64,000 bases of DNA from Akebia trifoliata (GCA_017979445.1 CM030719.1:22723292-22787291), one strand, 5' to 3'; numbered from the stretch's first letter, positions 45,956 to 57,138 are shown. Numbers and translations are program-made. Notes: generated by a model not told the origin, from the letters alone.

Positions 45956-46782
45956 GTAAATACTGATGAACACATACACTACACCAATATATATAGAGTT
46001 GGTCTATCCTTATTCCCTATTCTTACTTCCCAAGTGGGAGACCCATATAGGACATATATTGATGTTGGACCACACAGTGAATTATGCTCAACACAATCAT
46101 ATTAGTCACAACATATCAGCACATTCTAATTTTTATTGTGTAAAAAGGGTTTTCCTAAGCAATGGGTTAAATGAAAAATACAGATTTTTCAATTCCAAGT
46201 TAGCTTTTCACTAGTCTTGGAATGTCAAAATGAGTTGCACGTTTTTGTTGATTGCCTCTTAAGGTTGATTGCCCCTGCAAGCATGAGTACAAATAGGGAG
46301 TATGTATAGACTATCTTGTCTGTATTTTGGGTTTTTCTTGCACGGTTTTTTACATGGTCTCATTGCCCATTCTGAAATTTCTAACTATATAAATTGAACA
46401 TTTTGTACTGCACATTTCACCCTTAACCTTGAGTTCATTTCTCATAGGACTAGGAGTTCTGTTTGTTGATTTTTAGAGAGGAAGCCATCCTCACGGAAAA
46501 AAAAACTCAACACTTCTAACCCTGTGACTGCCTATTTCACCTTCAATTTTTTAAAATAGCTCATTGTAACATATCAAACATATAATTTAAAAGAATCTGG
46601 ACTATTGAAATCCTAATCTACTTTAAGTTCACAATTGATGAGGTTGATAAGTTTTAGAATGAGCTGATATTTGTGATGGAAGTGACCTTATTAGTGAGGA
46701 GAATATTCACACTAAAAATCAGCCTTGTGAACCCCTCATGTATGCTTTTCAGCAAATTCATTAAGTTTGTTGTTAATTATAG

Positions 46783-46897
46783 GATTACTCTGGTCAGAGT
46801 GTGAGCTGTATAGCATCAGAGCTCTGTGGATTTATAATTGTGTTGTCGGGTACTACAGTGTTGCATAGTACCAGAGAACCAGATCCTCCAATTACAA
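46783..46897 (+). pseudogene. Captured NIPA exon 2 of 3
   Basis: Acceptor AATTATAG then DYSGQSVSCIASELCGF, IIVLSGTTVLHSTREPDPP, donor at AA/GTATTT. It follows exon 1 in family order (last transmembrane segment of NIPA). 115 bases, ends in phase 1. The intron before it (45956-46782) keeps GT-AG ends and holds decayed foldback-type hairpins (46450-46510 and 46640-46720). Confidence 0.9.
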
Positions 46898-47170
46898 GTA
46901 TTTTGTGCATTTACCTGTACACAACTTGCATAAATTGCTTCAAATGGATTTTATGTATGATGTGTTAATCTATCCCATCTTATTTATGGCAATTGTTATG
47001 GTATAGGATTTACCTAGGAATTCAAAGAAAGTTAAGAAACCCATTCTTCTAGGTTGGGCATGTAATATCCTACCTTGATTTTCAAGAGGGGGTGAATATG
47101 CAACCATTACTTCCAAGAGAAGTTTTGAGTGATCACTAGTCGCATACAAAGATGTGAGTTCTTAAAACAA

Positions 47171-47197
47171 TATGATGATGATGATGATGATGATGAA
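47171..47197. repeat. (GAT)n microsatellite
   Basis: About eight GAT units inside the CACTA element. Confidence 0.85.
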
Positions 47198-47564
47198 CAC
47201 TAATGCATACTCTTTAAACTCTTGAGGGAATTAAATCTGAATTGAGAAAGTTAATCCAAAACTCTATTTTGAAGTGTCGAAGTTCTTAAATCTTGTAACT
47301 AGGATACTTGATTCACCACATTGAAGATGTCTTTTGACCTCTATTACAGATTGTATTTTAGGATAATGCAAGTAATTTTCCTGATGTCATGAAAGAATGT
47401 AAGCAAAAAAAGAAAAAAAAAAAATCTTGTTGCAAGCGCCTTAGGAACTCCTTGAGTTGATAAATTTCTAGCTTTTGTTTTAAGAAGAGCAATGCTTAAA
47501 CTCAATAATCCTTGCACTTATTTCAAGTGATAAATGATTGTTTTTTTTCTCCCAACACATGTAG

Positions 47565-47695
47565 ATTTGTATTCACCACTATCTCCTAGAATATCATGGC
47601 ATATCCAAGGGAATGGGGAACTATGGAAGCAAAAGGATAAAGATGGGCTATCTGCCGAATTTGTCACAATTCTTCACCAAGACTATTTCACTTAG
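47565..47695 (+). pseudogene. Captured NIPA exon 3 of 3 with stop
   Basis: Acceptor CATGTAG then a phase-1-compatible start, reading LYSPLSPRISWHIQGNGELW then KQKDKDGLSAEFVTILHQDYF and a TAG stop at 47693. It resembles the cytosolic C-terminal tail of plant NIPA proteins. All three exons join in one open frame, so a transcript starting in the element could make a NIPA C-terminal fragment. No sign of a promoter of its own. Confidence 0.82.
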
Positions 47696-48694
47696 ATGAG
47701 TACTTGCATGTGAATTCATTCACAATTCAAGGGAAGCACTTGTTCAGAAATAGTTGCTGTAAATCTGCAATTTGTTGTAAATGCTGGGAGATGCGCTATT
47801 TATGATTTATGGACTCTTTATAGCAACTCAATATGCTGATCAAGGATCCATCTGTGCTCAAGGAGGCCAAGTTAATGAGGTCTTACGTCTCCTTCTAGAG
47901 TAAATCTTCTAATCCTTCTTCCTTTAATACCTCATCTGAGTGTGCAATTGTCCTCCTAGCCTTGTTTGGGGTCTAAATTATTATTCTTTTGTTTCAATTT
48001 TTTGATATAGGTCTGCTCCATTTGTTTCTTTTTGTACAAGTCTGGTTACTGGTGTGTGGGTAGGGGACTGTAATAACCTAATCTTCGGCTTTGTAGTGAA
48101 AGGAATTTATCTATTTTATTAGGCATTTTTTTTGTCCCATGCCTGCTAGGAATGATCTCACCAAAGAGGTCTTCCTTTGTGATATTCTTTGGCGCCTTGG
48201 ATTAATATCTTGGTCAGACTCTTCATAGAAAGAAATAGTATATTATCTCTTGTTAGTTTTTGATTCATGATTTTCTTCTGTTACAGTTCATTAATGTTGT
48301 AATTCAGCTTTTCTATATTCTATATTGTGATAGTCTGTTCCTGATCATAGGTAAATCATCAAAATAAGGCGAGAATAAATAGGGTTTTGAGGACTCAAGA
48401 AGAATGCTTTATTGGTGTGTTCTCTTTCAGCTTTTTAATGAATCTATCTTTAGTGAAATTTACGATTGTAGGTGGTTGCTTGCATCGCGAATAATGTCTC
48501 CCAATGGTAAAAGTCTTCAAGACTTAGTTCCTGGAACAGTTGTGCTTGTAATTGGTGGGTAATGCTGTGTTTGGGGACAGCAGTGCATTAGCTCCTAGAG
48601 GCGTTTGAATTTGAGGAGAGAATTTAATTTATAGTGGGGTGGGAGTAGGGCTGGGTTGGCATTTCAAATTTTTTTTTTTTTTCACAAAATAGCA

Positions 48695-48970
48695 TTTACC
48701 GACGGACTTACAAAGTCTGTTGGTAAAACATATAGCGATGGCAAATACTCCTGTCGGTAAAGATGTAAACAACTGATGAAAAATAAATTTCCGCACTAAA
48801 TTTTTCTAGATAATAAGGGATACAATGACGGTAATTTTATTATGCCGTCGCTAAAACAAATACCGATGCGACCATCTCTGACGAGTGTCGACAAAAAACC
48901 TATCCGTCGGTATAATATTTTGCAACAGGCTTGTGTAGATTTAGCGACGTATTTAACCGTCGGTATAAGT
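48695..48970. repeat. CACTA right subterminal repeats
   Basis: At least seven ACCGACGG / GTCGGTA / GCGACG words in both orientations. Confidence 0.75.
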
Positions 48971-48986
48971 CTCTTTTCTAGTAGTG

Positions 48987-48989
48987 CTA
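48987..48989. repeat. Target-site duplication CTA, right
   Basis: Pairs with 44924-44926. Confidence 0.85.
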
Positions 48990-50739
48990 GTAGGTCTTCT
49001 ACGATCAAGTGGATGAATCTGATTAAGAGGATCTCTTGGTTCCTCTTACCTATTTTCATCCACAAACCTAAACACATTCCTAGATGATGCATCATTAAGC
49101 TCAACATGCTTATCATCCTTGGAATTTCTATGAGCTTATCTTTTTTCCACATTTTTAGTATACATTTCATTTTCATTAAAAATGACATCTTTAATTTTAA
49201 TGACTTTTCAATTTTAATGATCCCAAAATCGATAGTCAAATTCATCAATGCCATACCCAATGAAAATCACTTCTTAGTCTTCATATCTAACTTGCTCTTT
49301 TCTCCAGAATCAATATGGATATAAGAGGTACAACTAAATTTTTTTAAATAAGATTAATTTTTCCTATTTTCCTGTCCAAACTTCTTTTGGCCGACAAAAC
49401 TTCAAAGGAACCGGAGGTCTTCTGTTGATTAGGTATGCAGTAGTGTTCACAGTATCTACTCAAAATGACGTAGGCAACCTAGCGTGTATCCTCATGCTTC
49501 TGGCGCATTCTACAATAGTTAGGTTCATGCGTTCTATGGTGTCATTTTATTGAGGCTTCTTATGAATAGTTTTTAATCATCTAATCCCAATTTTTGCACA
49601 CCAATCTTTGAACTCATCACTGTAATATTCTCCACCATTGTTTGACTTCAAACACTTCAACTTTAACCCAGTTTCATTTTCAACCAAGACTTTCCACTTC
49701 TTAAACACACCAAGTACATCGGACTTCTTTAGAAAATAAATCCGAAGCTTTCTTGTATTGTCATCAATGAAGGTGAAAAAATATCGAGAATCACTAAGAA
49801 TAAATTTTGACTAGCATTCAAACATTAGTGTGAACTAACTCTAATTTCTCTAATTTTGGAGACCTTCCAAAATCATGTGGCCAAACCTATGATGCCAAGT
49901 ATTAGTATCTACACTTATAGAAGCCACTGTAATAAAACTGTAGGTATTAGATGTTACATAAAGAGTCATTTTTCTTGCCACGGGCTATCACCATAGCACC
50001 TTTGGTAATCTTCTAGGAATCATCTAAGTACGTGGTGAGTATCCCCAACTCTACAAAGGTGTCGTACTGAAATCAAGTTCCTTTTCAACTATAGAACACG
50101 TCTCACATTGTTCAACTGTAAAGATGTCCCATTTGACATATTTATCTACACATCACCCTTACCATTCGAAAATTTTCTACGAACTTCCCGATTTAAGAAG
50201 ACGGCAACAACATCATCAAACTTTAATTTTTCGTAACTAGAAGAATTGCTCACAGCCATTACCAAATTATCCCAATTATCTTTTCTAATCTAGATAAAAT
50301 CAATAAGGCCTTGATTTCATCTTCAAAGATAATCTCAATGGATTCCAACTGTGTTGTGACTGTATTGAATTCGTTTAGATGCTCAGTCATAATATCACCA
50401 TTGATCATCTTCATGTTGAATAACCTTTTCATCAAGAAAACTTTGTTTGAGACAGAGGGTTTCTCATACATCTTTGACAAAATGGCCATAAAATATGATG
50501 TAGTCTTCTCTTTAGAGATATTGAAAGCTACAGACAAAGCGAGTGATAATCGAATGATGCCTAGGGATATTCCGTTGAAAATCTCCCAATTTTCATCTGT
50601 CATTCTCTTTGGTTTTTTTTCATTTTTCCTCCTAAATGATGATAAGGTCGTTATGATAAAGAACATTCTCAATTTGCATCTTCCATTGTCCGAAATTTAA
50701 ACCATTGAACTTCTCGATTCTTACCTTCTCTTTAGCCAT
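48990..50739 (-). pseudogene. Copia copy 2: gag, integrase and linker
   Basis: Minus strand from the gag start at 50739: a UBN2-type gag core in one uninterrupted frame (50259-50672, ending RLEKIIGIIW), then a deletion near 50165 that removes the zinc knuckle and protease present in copy 1. A GAG-pre-integrase stretch and integrase follow (FTFIDDNTRKL, LKSNNGGEYYSDEFKDWC near 49600-49660, AYLINRRPPVPL near 49420), then the integrase-RT linker (49350-48990) with FIGYGIDEFDYRFWD. Several stops and shifts. It continues across the CACTA element at 44926. Confidence 0.88.
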
Positions 50740-50757
50740 TGCTCTCAACAAAACTTA

Positions 50758-50769
50758 GCTCTAATACTA
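50758..50769 (-). promoter_or_regulatory. Copia primer-binding site, copy 2
   Basis: Minus strand TAGTATTAGAGC, 10 of 12 bases like the initiator-Met site TGGTATCAGAGC, two bases from the proposed LTR end and about 20 bases before the gag ATG. Confidence 0.65.
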
Positions 50770-51442
50770 GTTGTTCAGAAAATAAGTCTAATCAAAACAA
50801 TAAAACAAATTGAAAAAATAAACACAAGATGCAATCACAGAAAAAAAAAATGAAGATTTTACATAGTTTCCTCTAGATTGAGGTACATCCATGGATCACA
50901 TTGCTTCCATTATGAAGAGAAAACTTGCAGTTATAGGTTACACTCTTTCACCGAAACGAGAAATATATAAATTCCTCAAGAAACTTAACTAGGGTTTTAT
51001 ATAATATTAGTGAAATTATGAAAATACCTTTGAAAATTTTCTTTTAGGTGCTTCGCTCAAATCCCCCACAAGCTCACCACCAAGCTCAACCAGAGCATGA
51101 AGGCGTGGCTTGATTTACACAGACCTCCTTGTTGACCAGTACTATTAGGCTCCAAAATCACAACACTCTCAAATAAACAAAGATTTTTTTCATTGTTAGA
51201 CTTAAATTTTAAATCCTGGGTTCAAATCCATTTTTAAACTCAAAATTTAATGTAAAAAAATACTCTTTTTTTGGGTGGGGGGAGGGGTGTTTTGATTTTT
51301 TCTTTTCAAGCCCAATCTAAACCACAAACAAGAGGTCAAGTTTTCATATGGACCAACAAGGTAGTCCATGTGGCCCAAATGTGGACCTCGGTCCATGCTC
51401 TACATGGTCCCTTGATACATGCAACCTTGTCCATATATATAT

Positions 51443-51740
51443 GGGTCCCGTTCGCTAGCTAACGGATTGGCAAACTGTTTGGCAAACATTTTCAGACCGT
51501 TAGATATAACGTGATCTAACGGACACGATTGAATCTCGACGCTGTTTAACTTAAACGATATAACTTATATATATTACAGCGCCATCCCTCTAAATTAAGT
51601 TAATTAGTACGAAGTCCCTCTTCTCTTTAAACCCGACAGAAACGAACAGAGAGTTCTCTTCGATCTCTCGATCCCTTTTCCCTTTTCTCTTCAAACTTCA
51701 TCGCAGTCGAAACCCTCTCTCTCACTCTCTCATTCTCTCA
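51443..51740 (+). repeat. Left terminal inverted repeat of the 5.7-kb element
   Basis: About 85-90% identical by eye to the complement of 56845-57138; the inner part is CT-rich and looks like a 5' leader. Confidence 0.88.
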
Positions 51741-52564
51741 TTTGCTCACTCCCTTACTCTCTCATTCTCTCTCGTTTATACCCGATCGAACGAAATAATA
51801 AAGAGTTCTGTCAAACCCTCTCTCTCACTGAAACTCTCTCTCTCACTCTTTCATTCTCTCTCGCCCTTTTTGTCGCTGCAACTACCTCGCCCTCGTACGA
51901 ACGGCTTTCGTTGAAAAATTCCTCTCTTCTCCGCGCTGCAACTCTCGCTCACGTGTGCTGCAACTCCCCTCTCGACGAAGATAGGTATTATCTGAATTTT
52001 CAATACTTTCTTGAATGCTAATGTGGGTTTTTCTTATATTATTGATTCAAATTAAGAACTTCATGAAATTACATCTGGTTTCTAGGTAGAAAATGGTTTT
52101 GATTCTATTTTAGTTCAACCTATTGAGCGATTTTTTTTGAGTTTGTAGAAGTGGTTTTGATTGTATTTTAGTAAGAATTATTTGAAATAAACATCTCTCT
52201 GTTGAGAAGATTGTAGTTCTAGTGTTTAAATTAAATCCTTAATTGTTATCCATGTGAAACCCCATTTTAAAATTCTCTAAATGCTTAACTTTTTGGAGAA
52301 CCATTGATTTTTAATTTTTTTTTTTTGAGTTTGTATCAGTTGTTTGATTCAATTTGTAAATTTTTCTAAAATATCTGTTAATTATGCAACGGAAATTTAA
52401 ACTAAATTGATGTACAAATTAAATTACCAAACAACATTCCAGAAGGAGACTCATCATGCCAGAGTTGACAGCATGGTGGAAGTTAAATTTTGTTTGTGAA
52501 AATTCTGAATTTGTTGGGCAGCTAAGAAATAGGTGTAACATTTTGCAACCATATCCTCCAAGTT

Positions 52565-52893
52565 CCATGGAAAATTGTCACCTTTCAAAGCCTTGACTCA
52601 TACTTTAACAGTTGGCTGGTTTGAAGATTTGTTTAACTATTGGTATTGCATCTCTACTGCAGGTATGGTTTGCAGTTACAGCCTAGTGGAGTCTGGTTTT
52701 GTGTTCATCATTATAACATACTTCATTGAATTCTTGGATGGTACACTGCTAAATTCTGCACAACTTACGAACAATAAGCTTGATAATGGAACTGGTGGGG
52801 ATGGAGGAGACTGGACAACTTCAATTATTCTCTTTGGCTTGTGGGCTGCACTAATGTACTATGTTTTTTATGCTCACACCCAACCAAACTCCG
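52565..52893 (+). pseudogene. Captured fragment of a conserved multi-span membrane protein, exon 1
   Basis: Open from 52575: MSPFKALTHTLTVGWFEDLF, NYWYCISTAGMVCSYSL, VESGFVFIIITYFIEFLDG, then GGDWTTSIILFGLWAALMYY, ending near a CCG/GTACGCC donor (52892). Two hydrophobic spans are clear. The segment resembles plant nuclear genes for plastid-targeted membrane proteins of unknown function. I recognise the pattern but cannot name the gene. The last codons deviate from the expected frame. Confidence 0.65.
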
Positions 52894-53240
52894 GTACGCC
52901 CCTTTGCTTTAAAAATTTGGATGAAATATATACTTTCTCTATCTGTTTGTTGGTTTAATTGTTGTGGTGTTGTTGGTTGATTAGTTTAATTTTCTTTAAT
53001 CATCTTGTTGTCTGTCTCATTGCTAAGTAGAAATTCGACATTGCTTCATGTTTGATAAAAACTACAAAAAAAAAAAAAAAAAACAATCCAGTTCATTCAC
53101 AAGCATTTTTGTGGAATTGGCATTGTTTTATTTGGTTTGACTAATTACTTTCTGTTTTTATTCTTTTTGTTCCTCCTGACTTTCAATAATTTTTTAAAAT
53201 AGTAAATGTTGAAAGATACTAGAAGTGGGAAATATTTAGC

Positions 53241-53562
53241 TTTTTTTTTTTTTTTTGATTGTAAGCTGGACTTGAACCCATGGTTTTAAAATCTCGCCCG
53301 AGACCGAGATGACTTGTCCGATGCATCTAGGTATCGTCCACCAACAAGGATAGACAGGTCAAACGTGTCGGAAGAGATTTAAAACTGTGGTTCATTTTTC
53401 TCATTGTTGAACGAGGTGGCTTAAACGTATCGGAAACTCGTCCAAGATGATTCAGTCTCATTCATGGACGAGATGAGACGTGAAAACGAGTTTTAAAACC
53501 ATTCTTGAATTGAGGACCTCAAAGTTGCATTGCAATATGTCAACCACTGTGCTATCGTCCAA
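53241..53562 (-). mobile_element. tRNA-derived SINE, interrupted
   Basis: Minus strand: box A TAGCACAGTGG (53554-53544), box B GGTTCAAGTCC (53278-53268), then a short body and a 16-base poly(A) (53256-53241). The two boxes match Pol III consensus fully but are about 265 bp apart because a MITE lies between them; without it the spacing is normal. Confidence 0.7.
53280..53502. mobile_element. MITE inside the SINE
   Basis: 223 bp with inverted ends ATGGTTTTAAAA and TTTTAAAACCAT, and inner CGAGATGA / GACGAGATGAGACG words. The flanks share CTTGAA on both sides, possibly a decayed target duplication. Confidence 0.65.
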
Positions 53563-53760
53563 GACCATTAATTGGTGAATGATTCCCTCTGCTTTACAAG
53601 TGAGAGTTTTATGGAATGTTATGTGTAGATTGTATATGCTGCCTCCCTACTAGAGCTGAACTATTGATCATTCCCACAATATAATCTCAAATTGTGTTCT
53701 TTGTGTTTCACTTTTTTCTTGTTTGGTTTTTATATATGTAAACTTTGGAACTTTCTCCAG

Positions 53761-53912
53761 TCTAGGGACATTATTTCTTGGAAAAGCTCCTTAATTTGAA
53801 GGGTGATGATGGGTTTAGAATGAATGAGGTGCTTGTGTCACTATGGTACATCATGGGTTGTGGCCCCTTGTGTATAGCATGCTTCTGCTTCCAAGTGGTA
53901 GAAGGTGACAAT
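53761..53912 (+). pseudogene. Same captured membrane gene, exon 2 (frameshifted)
   Basis: After acceptor TTTCTCCAG the sequence reads, with single-base shifts, through LEKLLNLKGDDGFRMNEVLV and SLWYIMG, then a Pro-rich span that needs another shift. It continues the protein of 52565-52893. The intron between them holds a SINE with a MITE inside it. Confidence 0.65.
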
Positions 53913-54529
53913 CACACTTAGTCAAAGACAAGAATTGCTTGAGTGTAAGGTAACATCTTGCGAAACTTCACCAACAGACTACAACCTACCTTTGGCTCGC
54001 TTGTTTATCCAAAATAGGGAAGTGCAACAATATTACTATATGAGATAATGGCTATTGTATAATGGTAGCCAAAGGAATGAGAAGAATGTTACAAAGGAAA
54101 ATGGAGTGGTGAGGATTTCTCTCTTGCTTCTATTATTGGGTGCCTCACTGTTGGTATCAATGTACCTGAATACAACATATTTTCTTACCCTTATCCATAT
54201 CGACTACTTCAATTTAAAGTGTACTTGTCTTTTACACATTGTAGTAGTTCCATATCCTTTCTGTTTTTGGGTAAAAAAATTCTTTGGCTTCCATTGTCTT
54301 TTGAAATTTTTATTTTTCCTAAATGAATTTTGTTTTACATCTTTTTGATGAATTATTATATGGGCTGATGAGAGATTTGTCTGAGTTTTGGTTCTTAAAG
54401 ACCAAAGTAATATCTGTGCCTGGAACACGACATAGTTTTTCTAATACTTTATATACAATTTTCAAGTCCTCCAAAATTTCTCAAATCATTTTAGGGAACC
54501 TACGTTTGAGAGTTCATTCTGTGATGCAG
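53913..54529. other. No recognisable gene between the two captured fragments
   Basis: A hydrophobic frame at 54055-54348 (ISLLLLLLGASLLVSMYL) has no family features and reads through AT-rich DNA; probably chance. 54480-54529 may be part of the following ankyrin exon or its intron. Confidence 0.4.
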
Positions 54530-54938
54530 GATCTAAATGCTTCTAATGTGGAGAAAAATACACCTCTTCATTGGACTTGCCTCAATGGGCATATCGAGGT
54601 GATAGTCCTGCTTCCCTACTTGTGGTTGTCAATTTGATCCCTCATACAAATTTAGTGATAGATGTTCTCTCAGGTGGTTAAGAATTTGATTCTGGCAGGA
54701 GTGAATGTAACCATTCTAAGTCGGTATGTATTTTCCACCCTGAAAACAAATTTTGAAGCCATTATTAGTGTATTAAAGATGCTCTTTGTTTAATCTTTAA
54801 TGCTTGTGATGTTGGGTGTTGGTTAGTTATGAGCGGACACCAATGAATGAGGCAGTGAGCCAAGGGAAGATGGAGGTGATCGATGCAATCAATGCGGCTG
54901 TGACACAACTGGAACTTAATGTCGTTAGGGTCTCCTAA
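54530..54938 (+). pseudogene. Captured ankyrin-repeat gene, last three exons
   Basis: Exon 1 54530-54598 (DLNASNVEKNTPLHWTCLNG then HIE), exon 2 54674-54723 (VVKNLILAGVNVTILS), exon 3 54827-54938 (YERTPMNEAVSQGKMEVIDA then INAAVTQLELNVVRVS and TAA). Acceptors and donors are all GT-AG and the phases fit (0, then 2). TPLHWTCLNGHIEVVKNLILAG is an ankyrin repeat. The whole resembles the C-terminus of small plant ankyrin-repeat proteins of about 200 residues. The N-terminal part is absent. The fragment is open to its natural stop, unlike the membrane-protein fragment beside it. Confidence 0.85.
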
Positions 54939-56844
54939 CACTATAAGGGATCCACATCTTCAGCTGTCTTATGATGTTAGCTTCTGCATTAGGAATGTTG
55001 GTGAAATCTATAGGCTAAATATGTGCAATTTTGGCATCTAGTCAATTTGCATTACATTTAGAAAGGGTAATAGTTTTAAATTCTGTATGAGTGTTTAAAT
55101 AGATGTAATCGGGAATCATGATGGGAGTTTGTGTTTGAGGCTGCTGCAATGTTTAAGATCAAATTTCATAATTAACTATTGAGTTATGAAAATCCGTAGA
55201 AATTTTAAATCTTAGCAGCTTTCTGATCTTGAAAATCTTTCATGATCCATGTTGATAAAAAATATGTTTTATAGAGAAATGATATTTATAAATGTAACCA
55301 TTGCAACATTGAGCAACAATAGTGTAATAATAGCAAAACCTTAAAAGGTTGCATGAATATTGGTCACTGAATCCTTCAAAGTGCAATTATATCCTCATTC
55401 TTTGAAAAAAGAAAGATCTATAGCCAAACTTACTTTAACTACAACACTAATCCTTTTGAAATCGAGTAGTAGTTTACATAAGTATAGGGCTGTGTTATAA
55501 GTAAAAGTTGGCATGTTAATAGCAGTTCTCTAAAAATATACAAAAGATTGTTGATAAAAGCATAATCAATTGTAAATATCATAGTGCCATTTCAAAATTT
55601 AATTTCTTTTAATTCAATCAAATAAGGAAAAAGAATGTTCTTTTTTATTTTATTTATTCTCCATTTCAATTCTCATTATAAAACAAATATCAATAATATA
55701 CAATTCAAGTAAATTTGGGATTTGTGATGAAAACAAATGAAGTGAAGATTAAAACTATACAAGCATAAATTAAATTTTGATTCTAAGAAGGGATTTGTAA
55801 TGTGAAAGTGAAAGTGAAAACATTGAAGGTTTAAGTGGACTACAGATCAAATTTGAAGAAATTAAAATAGATCTAAGTCTCAAAATTTTGAGTATGTCAT
55901 TCACCATTATTCACTGTCTTCACAAATATCCGAAATTTTGAGTATGAGATTCTCCATCATTCACTTGTCTTCACGAATAGACGGACCATTTGTGGACTGG
56001 GTCGTATTTTGTGTACTTGAAAAATTTTATGAAGGTGAGGGAGAATTTTGTTATAAAAAGTTGAGTAAATATTAGCCAAAGGAATTCATAAATTGCTAAT
56101 GAGAAGAACAAATAAAAGAAAGGAATTTGCAAATCTGCTATCTTTGGAACTAACAGTCGGTTCAATCAAGGAATTCATCAACTATGGAAATGCATAACAG
56201 CACAGCACAGCACAGCACTGGAGGAAAATGGAGAAAAGAAAATTGACATTTGAGTATAATTATTTATTGGATCTCAAAACATTTGACCGTTTTACCTTCA
56301 CTCAGGGAAATGAAACAAAATACAAACCACTTTCTTCTGCAAATAAAAAGGGACCAAGCCCCCCCCCCCCAACAGACAAACAACAAATCGAAAAAAACAA
56401 AAAACAAATGCGTTTTGCAATCACAAACAACGAAAATTATTCCATAAAACACAACATCTTGTGGTCACAACTCCCAATCTACTCATCGACAGCCAGAGGA
56501 ACTGAAAGTGCCTAAAATAAGATGATTTCACACAAAAAAGAAATAATCAGCTGAAATAAAGTTAAAAATAACAAACCGTTGGAGAGAAAATAACACCCCG
56601 TATTGGAGACTCCCACTACTTTATTTTTAAAATCAAAGTTTTGGGCATTGGGGATGAGCAAAGGAGCTTACCAACTTATGATACTTGAGGGCATAAAACA
56701 CCTCGAGATGGCGCTTGTCTCACCACGTTCAAGGTTGGATACGTGCTTCCAAAAGCTATAAACCCCAGACAATGTCATCAACCTCTGAGAGTAGATTTGC
56801 CATGTGAACCTGTGAAATAGGAGAGGAACAAATGTAAAACTTCA
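54939..56844. other. Right interior of the 5.7-kb element, no gene recognised
   Basis: 54939-55160 may be the 3' UTR of the captured ankyrin gene. 55490-55530 has a TAAAAGTTGGCATGTTAATA end like the Mutator-like subunits. A run of ten C lies at 56361-56370. A GCACA-type short repeat lies at about 56200-56220. Confidence 0.4.
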
Positions 56845-57138
56845 GACAATGAGAGAGTGAGAGAGTGAGAGAGAGAGAATGAGAGAGAGGGTTTCGGCTG
56901 CGATGAAGTTCGAAGAGAAAGGGATCGAGAGATCGAAGAGAACTCTTTGTTCGTTTCTGTCGGGTTTAAAGAGAAGAGGGACTTCCCACTAATTAACTTA
57001 ATTTAGAGGGATAACGTTGTAATATATATAAGTTATATCGTAAGTTAAATAGCGCCGAGATTCAATCACGTCCGTTGGATCACGTTATATCTAACGGTCC
57101 GAAATGTTTGCCAATCCATTAGCCAGTGAACGGGACCC
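56845..57138 (-). repeat. Right terminal inverted repeat of the 5.7-kb element
   Basis: Complement of the left repeat; contains GAGAGTGAGAGAGAGAGAAT and the GGGTTTAAAGAGAAGAGGGA block. Confidence 0.88.

Larger units (their letters stand above)
44927..48986. mobile_element. CACTA element carrying a NIPA gene segment
   Basis: 4,060 bp. Ends CACTCCAGGAAAA and TTTTCTAGTAGTG (complement CACTACTAGAAAA), 3-bp duplication CTA, and subterminal arrays of CCGTCGGT / GCGACGG / ACCGACGG words at 44950-45015 and 48695-48965, all as in CACTA (En/Spm) transposons. Removing the element and one CTA restores the copia reading across the junction. No transposase frame is visible, so it is non-autonomous. Inside are three consecutive exons of a host gene. 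Confidence 0.93.
51443..57138. mobile_element. 5.7-kb long-TIR element carrying two host gene fragments
   Basis: Starts GGGTCCCGTTC and ends GAACGGGACCC. The two ends are inverted copies of each other over about 290 bp (51443-51740 against 56845-57138), with shared blocks such as CCGTTAGATATAACGTGATC and CTCTTTAAACCCGACAGAAA. (TA)n lies on the left. On the right a CT-rich stretch separates it from (TA)n, and no clean target duplication is visible. Long TIRs plus gene fragments resemble Pack-MULEs, but the (TA)n location and the shared 11 terminal bases tie it to the small foldback family. No transposase frame. Confidence 0.85.

Noticed and set aside
48796..49260. 154-codon minus-strand frame across the CACTA right end
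   Set aside because: It is out of frame with the copia linker it overlaps and crosses the CACTA boundary.
54055..54348. Hydrophobic frame in the 5.7-kb element
   Set aside because: No similarity to the captured membrane gene's next exon and AT-driven composition; treated as chance.
56228..56515. 95-codon frame with a run of Pro codons
   Set aside because: Caused by a ten-C run and A-rich DNA; no motif and no neighbours in support.
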